Origin: CAWABB01 sp963780165
Lineage (GTDB): Bacteria > Bacteroidota > Ignavibacteria > UBA10030 > UBA6906
Length of the DNA: 64,000 bases
Assembly (NCBI GenBank): GCA_963780165.1
Contig: CAWABB010000004.1
Span: 62,001-126,000 of the forward strand
Reading direction: 5' to 3'
The notes under the pieces are model-generated. The model had not been told where the DNA came from. It worked only from the letters and a program-made list of their open reading frames with translations, and ran no database searches. Shown piece by piece: positions 43,243 to 51,236 of the stretch. The position numbers were made by a program, and so were the translations under genes. Numbering within the stretch: the stretch's first letter is position 1; each line of letters begins with the position of its first letter.

Positions 43243-44073
43243 GTGCGCAAAGCCCTTTCCATCACCGGCACCGTTGCGCTGCATCTCCTGCTGTACGGGA
43301 TGGCATTCCTGACCGTCGCGCCGTTCCTCTGGATGCTGCTCGCTTCGTTCAAGGATCTCGGCGAGATCCTCCAGTACCCGCCGACATGGATTCCGCAGCG
43401 GCTCATCCTGGATAACTTCGTCAACGCGTTCCAGGCCGCGCCGTTCGGGCGCTTCTATTTCAACAGCCTGTTCGTCGCCTCGGCGGTGACGCTGGGCCAG
43501 CTGTTCACCTGTTCGCTCGCGGCCTACGCATTCGCCCGCCTGCAGTTTCCGGGCAGGGACATTCTCTTTTATATCTTTCTCGGCACGATGATGGTCCCCG
43601 GCCAGGTCACGATGATCCCGGGGTTCATGGTTCTGCACTGGCTCGGGTGGATCGACACCTACGCTGCGCTGATCGTCCCCGGGCTGGCTTCGGCATTCGG
43701 GACATTCCTTTTGCGCCAGTTCTTCTTGACCATTCCTAGGGACCTCGAGGATGCGGCGGCCATCGACGGCTGTTCGCGCTTCGGGGTCCTCTGGCGCATC
43801 ATCCTGCCGCTCTCGCGTCCCGCGCTGGCGACGCTTGCGATCTTCACGTTCATGGGGGTCTTTAACGACTTCCTCTGGGCGTTGATCGTGATCAGCTCGG
43901 AGGACCTGAAGACCGTGCAGCTGGGTCTCGCGATCTTCCGTGACCGGTATCAGACGGACTGGGGGCAGCTGATGGCCGCCTCCGTGACGGCGACCCTGCC
44001 GATTCTTCTGGTGTTCTTCTTCGCGCAGAAGTACTTCATTCGCGGCATCACGCTCAGCGGCCTGAAGGACTGA
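43243..44073 (+). CDS. Sugar ABC transporter permease (MalG/UgpE-like)
   Basis: 276 aa from GTG, 3 bp after the previous stop. Six membrane helices with EAA loop DLEDAAAIDGCSRFGVLWRIILPL (about 165-188). It is the second permease half. The required ATPase is presumably a shared MsmK/UgpC-type subunit encoded elsewhere. Confidence 0.93.
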   Translation: MRKALSITGTVALHLLLYGMAFLTVAPFLWMLLASFKDLGEILQYPPTWIPQRLILDNFVNAFQAAPFGRFYFNSLFVASAVTLGQLFTCSLAAYAFARLQFPGRDILFYIFLGTMMVPGQVTMIPGFMVLHWLGWIDTYAALIVPGLASAFGTFLLRQFFLTIPRDLEDAAAIDGCSRFGVLWRIILPLSRPALATLAIFTFMGVFNDFLWALIVISSEDLKTVQLGLAIFRDRYQTDWGQLMAASVTATLPILLVFFFAQKYFIRGITLSGLKD

Positions 44074-44127
44074 GCGTGCTGCATCACTGATCATCGAACG
44101 ACGACCCAGGAAAGGGACACGACGACG

Positions 44128-45090
44128 ATGAAGACTCAACATTGGACCAGATTGCTGTCGGGGCTGGCACTGACCGCAGCACTCATCTGGGCGGCCCCGG
44201 GGTGTGATGGCGACGATTCGACCCTTGCCCCGTATGCGGGCGGAGAGAGGACCCTGTCCACCATCACGGTGGAGGACAGCACGCTCGTCCCCCGGATCAC
44301 CTGGCTCGGCGGTTACGCCACGGTGCTGGCGGTGAACAAGGGCACCAGTACATCACTGGATCCCACTCTCGTCTGGCTCGTGAGCAAGACGGCGGACGCG
44401 CTGAGCTACCCGGTGAAGTACGGAACGCTCCCGTCCGGGGCCCAGGATCTCACCGGACAGTATGGCGGGACCGTGTCGTCGACGCTCTTTGAGGACACGA
44501 CGTACACCTACTCGGTCATGAAGGCCGACGCGTGGTCGCTGATCTCCCAGCGGCCCAACCGCCCCATCGTCGTAGATTCTTCGGTGACGGGCATCCTGAC
44601 CGAGCGGAACGACTCGGTCTTCGTCAGCCCGCTCTACCTGACCCAGACCACGAGCCGGATGGATCTCTTCATCAACGTCAAAGAAGTGAAGCCGTTCGGC
44701 CGGCTGGGTCGGCTCGAAGTCTTCGCGTCGGACACGACCAACAGGCTGCTCGTGAAGTGGACGATCACGCAGTCGGGCCTCGCCGATTCGTTGATTGCCG
44801 CTATCGGTCTCACCAAGGGATCGCAGTACGACATCGGCACCGTGACGTGGGAGCTGATCTCCGAAGACCTGACCGTGACGCCGCCTGTGTACTTCAAGAA
44901 CAACGTCATCCGGTCGCCCATGAGAATGGGTGACGAGGTCCCGGGAGCAGTACAGTTCACGGTCTACCCCGCCAGCGGGCTGACCCGGGGAACCCAGTAC
45001 TACCTCTGGATTGCCAACAAGGACTGGGATGGCGTCAACCGGACCCGGTCGACGTCCAACTACGCATTCGCAACGTTCATCGTCTGGTAA
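44128..45090 (+). CDS. Hypothetical lipoprotein
   Basis: 320 aa. A lipoprotein signal has the lipobox AAPGC (Cys26), followed by CDGDDS. The rest looks beta-rich, with FN3-like strands (VPRITWLGGYATVLAVNKG ... ADALSYPVKYGTLPSGAQ ... GLTRGTQYYLWIANKDWDG). No family is recognised. Position between the ABC permeases and the CBM9-like T9SS protein suggests a role in sugar capture at the envelope. Confidence 0.7.
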   Translation: MKTQHWTRLLSGLALTAALIWAAPGCDGDDSTLAPYAGGERTLSTITVEDSTLVPRITWLGGYATVLAVNKGTSTSLDPTLVWLVSKTADALSYPVKYGTLPSGAQDLTGQYGGTVSSTLFEDTTYTYSVMKADAWSLISQRPNRPIVVDSSVTGILTERNDSVFVSPLYLTQTTSRMDLFINVKEVKPFGRLGRLEVFASDTTNRLLVKWTITQSGLADSLIAAIGLTKGSQYDIGTVTWELISEDLTVTPPVYFKNNVIRSPMRMGDEVPGAVQFTVYPASGLTRGTQYYLWIANKDWDGVNRTRSTSNYAFATFIVW

Positions 45091-45130
45091 ATGCCACTGC
45101 TATCCGCCACGACTGCTGGAAAGGAGGTGG

Positions 45131-45235
45131 ATGTCCGTCAGCCGACATACCATGTGCGAGAGTGTTATGCAGCAACCTCACTGTTCCACACACCACAATC
45201 ACAAGGAGGTCCCATGCGGAAGGGATTTCTGTTGA
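45131..45235 (+). CDS. Possible 34-aa His/Cys-rich leader peptide
   Basis: A short frame follows AAGGAGG (45121-45127) with a 3-base gap and overlaps the start of the CBM9-like protein gene by 22 bases. It encodes MSVSRHTMCESVMQQP and then HCSTHHNHKEVPCGRDFC. Its ribosome site is as strong as the main gene's, though spacing is short. It could be a translational leader, or the sequence may be incidental. Confidence 0.25.
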   Translation: MSVSRHTMCESVMQQPHCSTHHNHKEVPCGRDFC

Positions 45236-47202
45236 TGGTTCTCTCCCTCGTCGTGTCGACGACGATCGCCCTCGGCCAGACCGATTACCAGCGCAAAGCG
45301 GTAACGGTGCCGAAGGTGGATCCTGCGGCGATTACGATCGACGGGACCATGGACGAGCCGGCCTGGGCAACGGGCGGGAAGGCGGACATGATCACGTCGG
45401 CAGGGTTCGAGATCTTCACGAACAAGTACTACCGGGAGTCGCTGACCGAACCGGACTACGACGAGATGTACGCCCGGATGCTGTGGGCGAAGGACACGCT
45501 GTACGTGTTCATGCACATCGACGAATTCGTGGACGATTCGACGGACCTGTACTGGAACGGCCAGTGGACGGGCGACCAGCTGTTCATCGCGCTGTCGAAC
45601 CGCCTGGGCGTGAACATGAAGGGGTGGTACGACGGGAACGTGTACGCGGCTCCCGACGGGCCGTATCATTTCCTGATCATGGGTGACCAGGTGACGCTGA
45701 ACAACGGGAACGAGACGGGGATTCCGGACGAGTTCAAGCGGTTCCCGGACGACACGACGCGCGTGTTTGACGCGGCGACGATAGCCCGGTGGGCGACGTT
45801 CATCGACAAGCCCAACGGCGTGTGGAACGTCGAGATGGCCATCTATCAGCCCAATGCCGACGCCGGCGCCAAGATCGGCTTCAATATCGGCGGCAGCACG
45901 GGTTCGACGTACTCTGACACTGCCTACGGCGACGCCTACGCGTATTACACATGGCAGCCGTCGGTCATCGACTCGCCGTACGCGCAGCCGCAGGGCGTGC
46001 CCATACCGGAATGGGGAGCGGATCCGGGATACTACAGCCTGGCCTTTGACGGCGCGTGGGCGCTGCTCGAGCTTGAGCCCGGCGTGGACGATTATACCCG
46101 CAAGATGGTGACGGTGCCGAAGGTGGATCCTGCGGCGATTACGATCGACGGGACCATGGACGAGCCGGCCTGGGCAACGGGCGGGAAGGCGGACATGATC
46201 ACGTCGGCAGGGTTCGAGATCTTCACGAACAAGTACTACCGGGAGTCGCTGACCGAACCGGACTACGACGAGATGTACGCCCGGATGCTGTGGGCGAAGG
46301 ACACGCTGTACGTGTTCATGCACATCGACGAATTCGTGGACGATTCGACAGACCTGTACTGGAACGGCCAGTGGACGGGCGACCAGCTCTTTATGGGATT
46401 GTCGAGCCGTCTGGGCGTGAACATGAAGGGGTGGTACGACGGGAACGTGTACGCGGCTCCCGACGGGCCGTATCACTTCCTGATCCTGGGCGACCAGGTG
46501 ACGCTGAACAACGGGAGCGAGACGTACATCCCGGAAGAGTTCATGGGGTTCCCGGACGACACGACGCGCGTGTTTGACGCGGCGACGATAGCCCGGTGGG
46601 CGACGTTCATCGACAAGCCCAACGGCGTCTGGAACGTCGAGATGGCCATCTATCAGCCGAACGTCGACTTCGGTTCGCGGATCGGCTTTAACATCGGCGG
46701 CAGCACGGGTTCGGAGTATTCGGACACCGCCTACGGCGACGCCTACGCATACTACACGTGGAAGCCGTCGGTCATCGATTCGCCGTACGCGCAGCCCCAG
46801 GGCGTGCCCATACCGGAATGGGGAGCGGACCCCGGGTACTACACGCTGGCATTTGACGGGGCCTGGTCGTTACTGGAGTTCGGCCCGGAAGGGACGTCCG
46901 GCGTGGACAATCCGGATGCAGACGGCCGCGTGCCGAACAGCTTCGTCCTGAACCAGAACTATCCGAACCCGTTCAACCCTTCGACCAGAGTGTCGTTTGA
47001 CGTCGCACGGTCTGCGAAGATCACGCTGACGGTCTACAACCTCCTCGGTCAGAAGGTCGCCACGCTCGTGAACGAACGCCTCAGCGCGGGACGGCACGAG
47101 ATGACGTGGAATGCCCAGAACCTGCCGAGCGGCATGTACATCATGTACATGCAGGCAGACGGAAGCTTCACCTCGAGCAGGAAGATGATGTTGCTGAAGT
47201 AA
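45214..47202 (+). CDS. T9SS-secreted protein with two nearly identical CBM9-like domains
   Basis: 662 aa; AAGGAGGT lies 3 bases before the ATG, and upstream in-frame codons lack a signal peptide. A signal peptide (1-24) is followed by two tandem copies of a 269-residue unit (from about residues 31 and 300). Each opens VPKVDPAAITIDGTMDEPAW and contains DTLYVFMHIDEFVDDSTDLYW, the CBM9/DOMON-like carbohydrate-binding pattern. A type A T9SS domain starts near 576 (LNQNYPNPFNPSTRVSF ... MYIMYMQADG ... MMLLK). It is probably a surface glycan-binding protein of the sugar locus. The two copies are almost identical at DNA level over long patches. Confidence 0.85.
   Translation: MRKGFLLMVLSLVVSTTIALGQTDYQRKAVTVPKVDPAAITIDGTMDEPAWATGGKADMITSAGFEIFTNKYYRESLTEPDYDEMYARMLWAKDTLYVFMHIDEFVDDSTDLYWNGQWTGDQLFIALSNRLGVNMKGWYDGNVYAAPDGPYHFLIMGDQVTLNNGNETGIPDEFKRFPDDTTRVFDAATIARWATFIDKPNGVWNVEMAIYQPNADAGAKIGFNIGGSTGSTYSDTAYGDAYAYYTWQPSVIDSPYAQPQGVPIPEWGADPGYYSLAFDGAWALLELEPGVDDYTRKMVTVPKVDPAAITIDGTMDEPAWATGGKADMITSAGFEIFTNKYYRESLTEPDYDEMYARMLWAKDTLYVFMHIDEFVDDSTDLYWNGQWTGDQLFMGLSSRLGVNMKGWYDGNVYAAPDGPYHFLILGDQVTLNNGSETYIPEEFMGFPDDTTRVFDAATIARWATFIDKPNGVWNVEMAIYQPNVDFGSRIGFNIGGSTGSEYSDTAYGDAYAYYTWKPSVIDSPYAQPQGVPIPEWGADPGYYTLAFDGAWSLLEFGPEGTSGVDNPDADGRVPNSFVLNQNYPNPFNPSTRVSFDVARSAKITLTVYNLLGQKVATLVNERLSAGRHEMTWNAQNLPSGMYIMYMQADGSFTSSRKMMLLK
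45304..46885 (+). repeat. Two-unit in-frame tandem repeat, period 807 bp
   Basis: Unit 1 (45304-46110) and unit 2 (46111-46885) are in register at 807 bp (269 codons). Over the first 285 or so bases I see a single substitution. A short divergent patch then follows (IALSNRL against MGLSSRL), and then near-identity returns. Confidence 0.92.
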
Positions 47203-47289
47203 TCGGGAACGCCCGATCCGTTCTTGCGTGCACGGAGCCGGGCGGACCACAGGCGACCGGCGGTCGGGAAGCGCACTCCTGACTGCCGG

Positions 47290-47330
47290 CGCCTCTCCGG
47301 GTGCCCGCTGCGGCGAGACCCGGAGAGGCG
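47290..47330 (+). terminator. Strong hairpin, possible terminator or RNA-processing structure
   Basis: A perfect 13-bp stem CGCCTCTCCGGGT / ACCCGGAGAGGCG with a 15-base loop lies between the CBM9-like gene and the dehydrogenase gene. No T-run follows, so termination is uncertain. It could attenuate or protect the upstream mRNA. Confidence 0.5.
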
Positions 47331-47382
47331 AGCGGAGGTGGACCAGGCGCAGCGTCAGCTTTCTATTGATAGAGGAGAAGTC

Positions 47383-48345
47383 ATGTACGGCACCATGCAA
47401 GCGGCCTTCCTTCAGGCCCCGGGGAGATTCAGCGTCGAGGAGCGGCCGATCCCCCGGCCGGGATCGAACGAGCTCCTGGTGAAGACGGCGGCATGCGGCA
47501 TCTGCACGTCGGAGATCGAGATCTGGAAAGGAAGACTTCCGGGCCTCGAGTACCCCCGCTTCATCGGACACGAGCCCGCCGGGGTCGTCGTGGATGTCGG
47601 TGATGGTGTCAAGGATTTCGCCCCCGGTGATCACATCTCGGCGTGGTCGGAGGGGAAGTCGTACGCGGAGTATTTCACCACCCCGGCAAAGTATGCCATG
47701 AAGCTCCGCCCCCAGACCCGTCTCGAAGAGGCCCTCGGCGAGCCGATCGCCTGCTCGGTGAACGGCGTCCTCAAGGCAGATCCGCGGCTCAACGACAGCG
47801 TTGCCATCATCGGATGCGGGTTCATGGGGTTGATCATGGCGCAGGTGTTTCGCGCCAGAGGCGTGGGCATGCTGATAGCGGTCGACCTCAGGCCCACCAT
47901 CCGCACTCTCGCCCTTCAGCTCGGCGCGACGCACGCGCTGGATCCGGCCGCCACCGATGTCGTCGCGGCCATCAAGGAGTTCACCGGGGGGCGCGGGGTG
48001 GACATCGGCGTCGAGGCCGCCGGGACGCAGACCACGCTGGATCTCGCAGCAAACGTCACGCGGATGGAGGGGAAGCTGGAGGTCTTCGGCTTCCACGTCG
48101 GCGAGCCGCGCGCAGTGAACTGGGGCTTCTGGAACTGGATGGCTTTCCAGATCGTGAACGGGCATTCACGGAGCGACTATCTCTACGTCGAAGGCATGAA
48201 AATCGGGCTGACGATGCTCGAAGCGGGCACGCTGTCGATGCGTCCGCTCGTGACGCACCGATTCAGCCTGCAGGATATCGGCCGCGGGTTCGACATCGCC
48301 GCGGCGAAGGGCGATGACTTTGTCAAAGGTGTTATCGCGTTCTAA
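47383..48345 (+). CDS. Medium-chain (zinc-type) alcohol/polyol dehydrogenase
   Basis: 320 aa; AGAGGAGAA lies before the ATG. GroES-like domain with catalytic-zinc Cys in AACGICTSEIEIWKG and GHEPAGVV, then a Rossmann fold (VAIIGCGFMGLIMAQVFRARG) and VEAAGTQTTLD. The four-Cys structural-zinc lobe of many relatives is absent. It probably oxidises a sugar or polyol with NAD(P). It sits 16 bp before the second TonB receptor gene, inside the carbohydrate locus. Confidence 0.87.
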   Translation: MYGTMQAAFLQAPGRFSVEERPIPRPGSNELLVKTAACGICTSEIEIWKGRLPGLEYPRFIGHEPAGVVVDVGDGVKDFAPGDHISAWSEGKSYAEYFTTPAKYAMKLRPQTRLEEALGEPIACSVNGVLKADPRLNDSVAIIGCGFMGLIMAQVFRARGVGMLIAVDLRPTIRTLALQLGATHALDPAATDVVAAIKEFTGGRGVDIGVEAAGTQTTLDLAANVTRMEGKLEVFGFHVGEPRAVNWGFWNWMAFQIVNGHSRSDYLYVEGMKIGLTMLEAGTLSMRPLVTHRFSLQDIGRGFDIAAAKGDDFVKGVIAF

Positions 48346-48361
48346 TTCGAGGGAGATCCCC

Positions 48362-51214
48362 ATGAAGCAGATCCTTCGGTGGTGTGCACTGGCCATGAGC
48401 CTCGGCCTCGTGTGTTCCGCCTGGGCGGCGAACACCGGCCGCATTGCGGGGAAGGCGACTGACGCGAAGACGGGAGAGCCGTTGGTCGGGGCGAATGTGG
48501 TTGTCGTCGGGACAACCCGCGGTGCGTCCACGGACGCCCAGGGGGATTACTCCATCGCGAACGTCGACCCGGGGCTCTACGAGCTCCGCATCAAGGAAGT
48601 AGGTTACCGGGATATGGTGGTACGCGAGGTGCGCGTCCGGGTGGACCAGACGACGTTCATCAATATCAAGATGGAAGAGACGGTTGTGGACATCGGCCAG
48701 GAAGTGGTGGTGACTGCTCAACGGCCGCTTGTCGAGAAGGACAACACGGCTTCCAGGGTGTATATGGAATCCGAGCAGATCACTGCGCGGCCGGTCACAC
48801 AGGTTCTCGATCTGGTGACGGCGATCCCCAGCGTGAACGACGAGAACGGCGTCTTGAAGGTCCGCGGAGGCACGCTCAACGAGGTGTCGTTCCTGGTAGA
48901 CGGCGCCCGCGCCCGGAACCCGCTTGATCAGACCCCCTACACCAACATCAACCTGGGATCCATCCAGGAGATGGAGGTGATCACGGGGTCATACAATGCG
49001 GAGTACGGCGAGGCGCGGTCAGGCGTGTTCAACATCGTGACGAAGGAGGGGCGTGAGAAGTACGACATCTACGCCGATCTCCGGTACTCCCCGCCGGGCG
49101 TCAGGCATTGGGGGCCTTCGCTCTACGATGAGAATTCCACCCTGTACTGGGAGAACTCCCACGCCCGCCATCTGCAGTGGTGGATCGACTATCCCGACCA
49201 GTGGGTCGACCCGAACGGTCTCTACGGCAACGACCCGCGGAGCAGCTGGACGCCCGAGCAGGCGTACCAGAACTACCTCGATACGCACAGGCCCCTGAAC
49301 GACTACACCAACACGCCCGGGTATTCGGCCGAGTTGAGCATCGGCGGCCCCATATCGCTCGAATCAGGGCTGTTCTTCCATGTGTCGGGGAAATACCGTT
49401 CCGAGCCTCCCCTGATGGGCAACTCGTACCGCGACAGGGGCGAGTTTTTCGATGGGACGGCGAAGCTGACGTATCAGGCAACGCAGAACATGAGGATCCT
49501 CCTCACGGGGTTCTGGGGGATCGAGAACAGTTCCTGGGGGATCGGCGGCGGGCCGGACTACTTCTGGGCCACCAACTACGGCAACGATTCCCGCTATGCG
49601 TACTACGACTTCCCCGGGTATCCGACCACGCGAACATGGGGCGTGACCGGGAAGCTCACCAACATCGTCGACCAGGCGACGATGTACGAGATCCGCCTGA
49701 GCAACGTGACAGCCACGCGCGAAGTGGCGCCATTTCCGGACGATCCGCTCGGGTACGCTGCAAGCGATGCACAGCGCGACAACCTGCGCGCGTATGAGAC
49801 ACTCACAGATTCAGCGGGAAACCCCTACACGCAGCCGGTGGTCGGGGGGTATGAGAACCGGATAGGCTATAACACGACGGGCTACTACTATCGCTACAAC
49901 GACAAGAACACCGACTGGACACTGAGCGGGTACTACCAGCGCCAGATGAGCAAGGACTGGCAGCTGAAGGCGGGCGCGGAATTCACGTACTACGTGCTCG
50001 ATCACTACAACGAAGCGAAATCTCCGACGCGCGTCGACGACCACACGTACAACCCGTACCAGGGGTCGGCGTACGTACAGGCCAAGATCGAGCTGGGCGG
50101 TTTCATCATGAACCCCGGCCTTCGCTACGACTTCTACAATCCGAACGACGTCCTGTATCTTGATCCCTTCGATCCTTTGAGCGGGCCGACTGAAAGCACC
50201 TCAGGATTCTCACAGCTCAGCCCGCGGCTCGGCATCTCGCATCCGATCGACGAGTACACGGTGCTTCATTTCTCGTACGGTCACTTCTTTCAGCGCGCAA
50301 CGTTCGGGGATTACGGAGAAGGAAATAGCGACGCCCAGTCGCTCGGGAACCTGACCACCTTTATCGTGTCGGGTTCAAATCCGTTGAGCCCATGGGTGCT
50401 CGGCAACCGCGCCGTGAAGCCCGAGAAGACCATCCAGTACGAGCTGGGCATCGAACGGAACTTCTTCGAACAGGTCGTGTTTGGCGTGACCGGCTTCTAC
50501 AAGGACATCCGGAACAATATCTCCGTTCAGACAATCGATAACCTGGAGGGCATCCGGTACACGACCAACGGGAACTCGAGCTACTCCGACGTGACCGGCG
50601 TGGAGATCTATCTGCGGAAACAGCCGACCCGTGAATCCTGGGGTCTGCTCTGGGGGTATGCGAACTTCACGACCCAGTCCGGGATTGTCGGGCGCGCCGG
50701 CGATCCGGTGCTCATCACGCCGACGGGAGTCCGGTACGCCGGCAGCGGCGACGCGATTGTCTACAATAATCCCCGTCTCAAGGCCGGTGTCTACTACCAG
50801 ACGCCCCCGGACCTGCAGAGCTTCTGGAACCTGTTCTCGCTCCTGAGCTTTTCCGTGGACTACCTGGCGGTTCTCCCGAATGATCAGATCCTCTCCGACT
50901 TCTTCTCCTATAATGGGGTCAATTATGTGCGGGGGTGGGATCAGAACACCAACCTGCGGGTCCAGAAAGACTTCACTGTCGGGGGGGACCTCCTGAAGAT
51001 CGGGGTCTACGCACAGATCTATAATCTCTTCAACAACCAGTGGCTAAACTTCGCGGCGTTCGAGTCGTGCTCGCCGGAAGAGCAGCAGAGGTTTGTGGAG
51101 AGCGATTTCGACTATCTTCCGTCGTACGACCGGAAGGGCGCGCCGATTCTGGACCTCGCGAAATACCGGAATCTACCGCGGTCGTACTATTTCGGCCTGA
51201 TCATTGAACTCTAG
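48362..51214 (+). CDS. TonB-dependent outer-membrane receptor, cassette 2
   Basis: 950 aa; GGGAGA precedes the ATG. A signal peptide (1-22) is followed by a carboxypeptidase-regulatory-like domain (24-105; GRIAGKATDAKTGEPLVGANV), a plug (VLDLVTAIPSVNDENGVLKVRGG, then YNAEYGEARSGVFNIVTKEGR) and a large barrel with SPRLGISHPIDEYTVLHFSYG near 640. It is the counterpart of the receptor at 25991-28768 and is followed by the same two gene types. In this locus it is likely to take up an oligosaccharide. No SusD is present. Confidence 0.9.
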   Translation: MKQILRWCALAMSLGLVCSAWAANTGRIAGKATDAKTGEPLVGANVVVVGTTRGASTDAQGDYSIANVDPGLYELRIKEVGYRDMVVREVRVRVDQTTFINIKMEETVVDIGQEVVVTAQRPLVEKDNTASRVYMESEQITARPVTQVLDLVTAIPSVNDENGVLKVRGGTLNEVSFLVDGARARNPLDQTPYTNINLGSIQEMEVITGSYNAEYGEARSGVFNIVTKEGREKYDIYADLRYSPPGVRHWGPSLYDENSTLYWENSHARHLQWWIDYPDQWVDPNGLYGNDPRSSWTPEQAYQNYLDTHRPLNDYTNTPGYSAELSIGGPISLESGLFFHVSGKYRSEPPLMGNSYRDRGEFFDGTAKLTYQATQNMRILLTGFWGIENSSWGIGGGPDYFWATNYGNDSRYAYYDFPGYPTTRTWGVTGKLTNIVDQATMYEIRLSNVTATREVAPFPDDPLGYAASDAQRDNLRAYETLTDSAGNPYTQPVVGGYENRIGYNTTGYYYRYNDKNTDWTLSGYYQRQMSKDWQLKAGAEFTYYVLDHYNEAKSPTRVDDHTYNPYQGSAYVQAKIELGGFIMNPGLRYDFYNPNDVLYLDPFDPLSGPTESTSGFSQLSPRLGISHPIDEYTVLHFSYGHFFQRATFGDYGEGNSDAQSLGNLTTFIVSGSNPLSPWVLGNRAVKPEKTIQYELGIERNFFEQVVFGVTGFYKDIRNNISVQTIDNLEGIRYTTNGNSSYSDVTGVEIYLRKQPTRESWGLLWGYANFTTQSGIVGRAGDPVLITPTGVRYAGSGDAIVYNNPRLKAGVYYQTPPDLQSFWNLFSLLSFSVDYLAVLPNDQILSDFFSYNGVNYVRGWDQNTNLRVQKDFTVGGDLLKIGVYAQIYNLFNNQWLNFAAFESCSPEEQQRFVESDFDYLPSYDRKGAPILDLAKYRNLPRSYYFGLIIEL

Positions 51215-51236
51215 CATACCCCGGAGAAAGGCTTCC

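Noticed and set aside
42190..44142. A 650-codon open frame on the minus strand across the ABC permease genes
   Set aside because: It is rich in Arg, Glu, Asp and His with no domain, lies opposite two clear membrane permeases, and is explained by GC-rich codon use. The same applies to the long minus-strand frames at 488-2020 and 10385-12754.
47371..47383. Longer dehydrogenase start at 47224
   Set aside because: The extra 53 residues are Arg-rich and overlap the strong hairpin; AGAGGAGAA directly before the ATG at 47383 marks the start.
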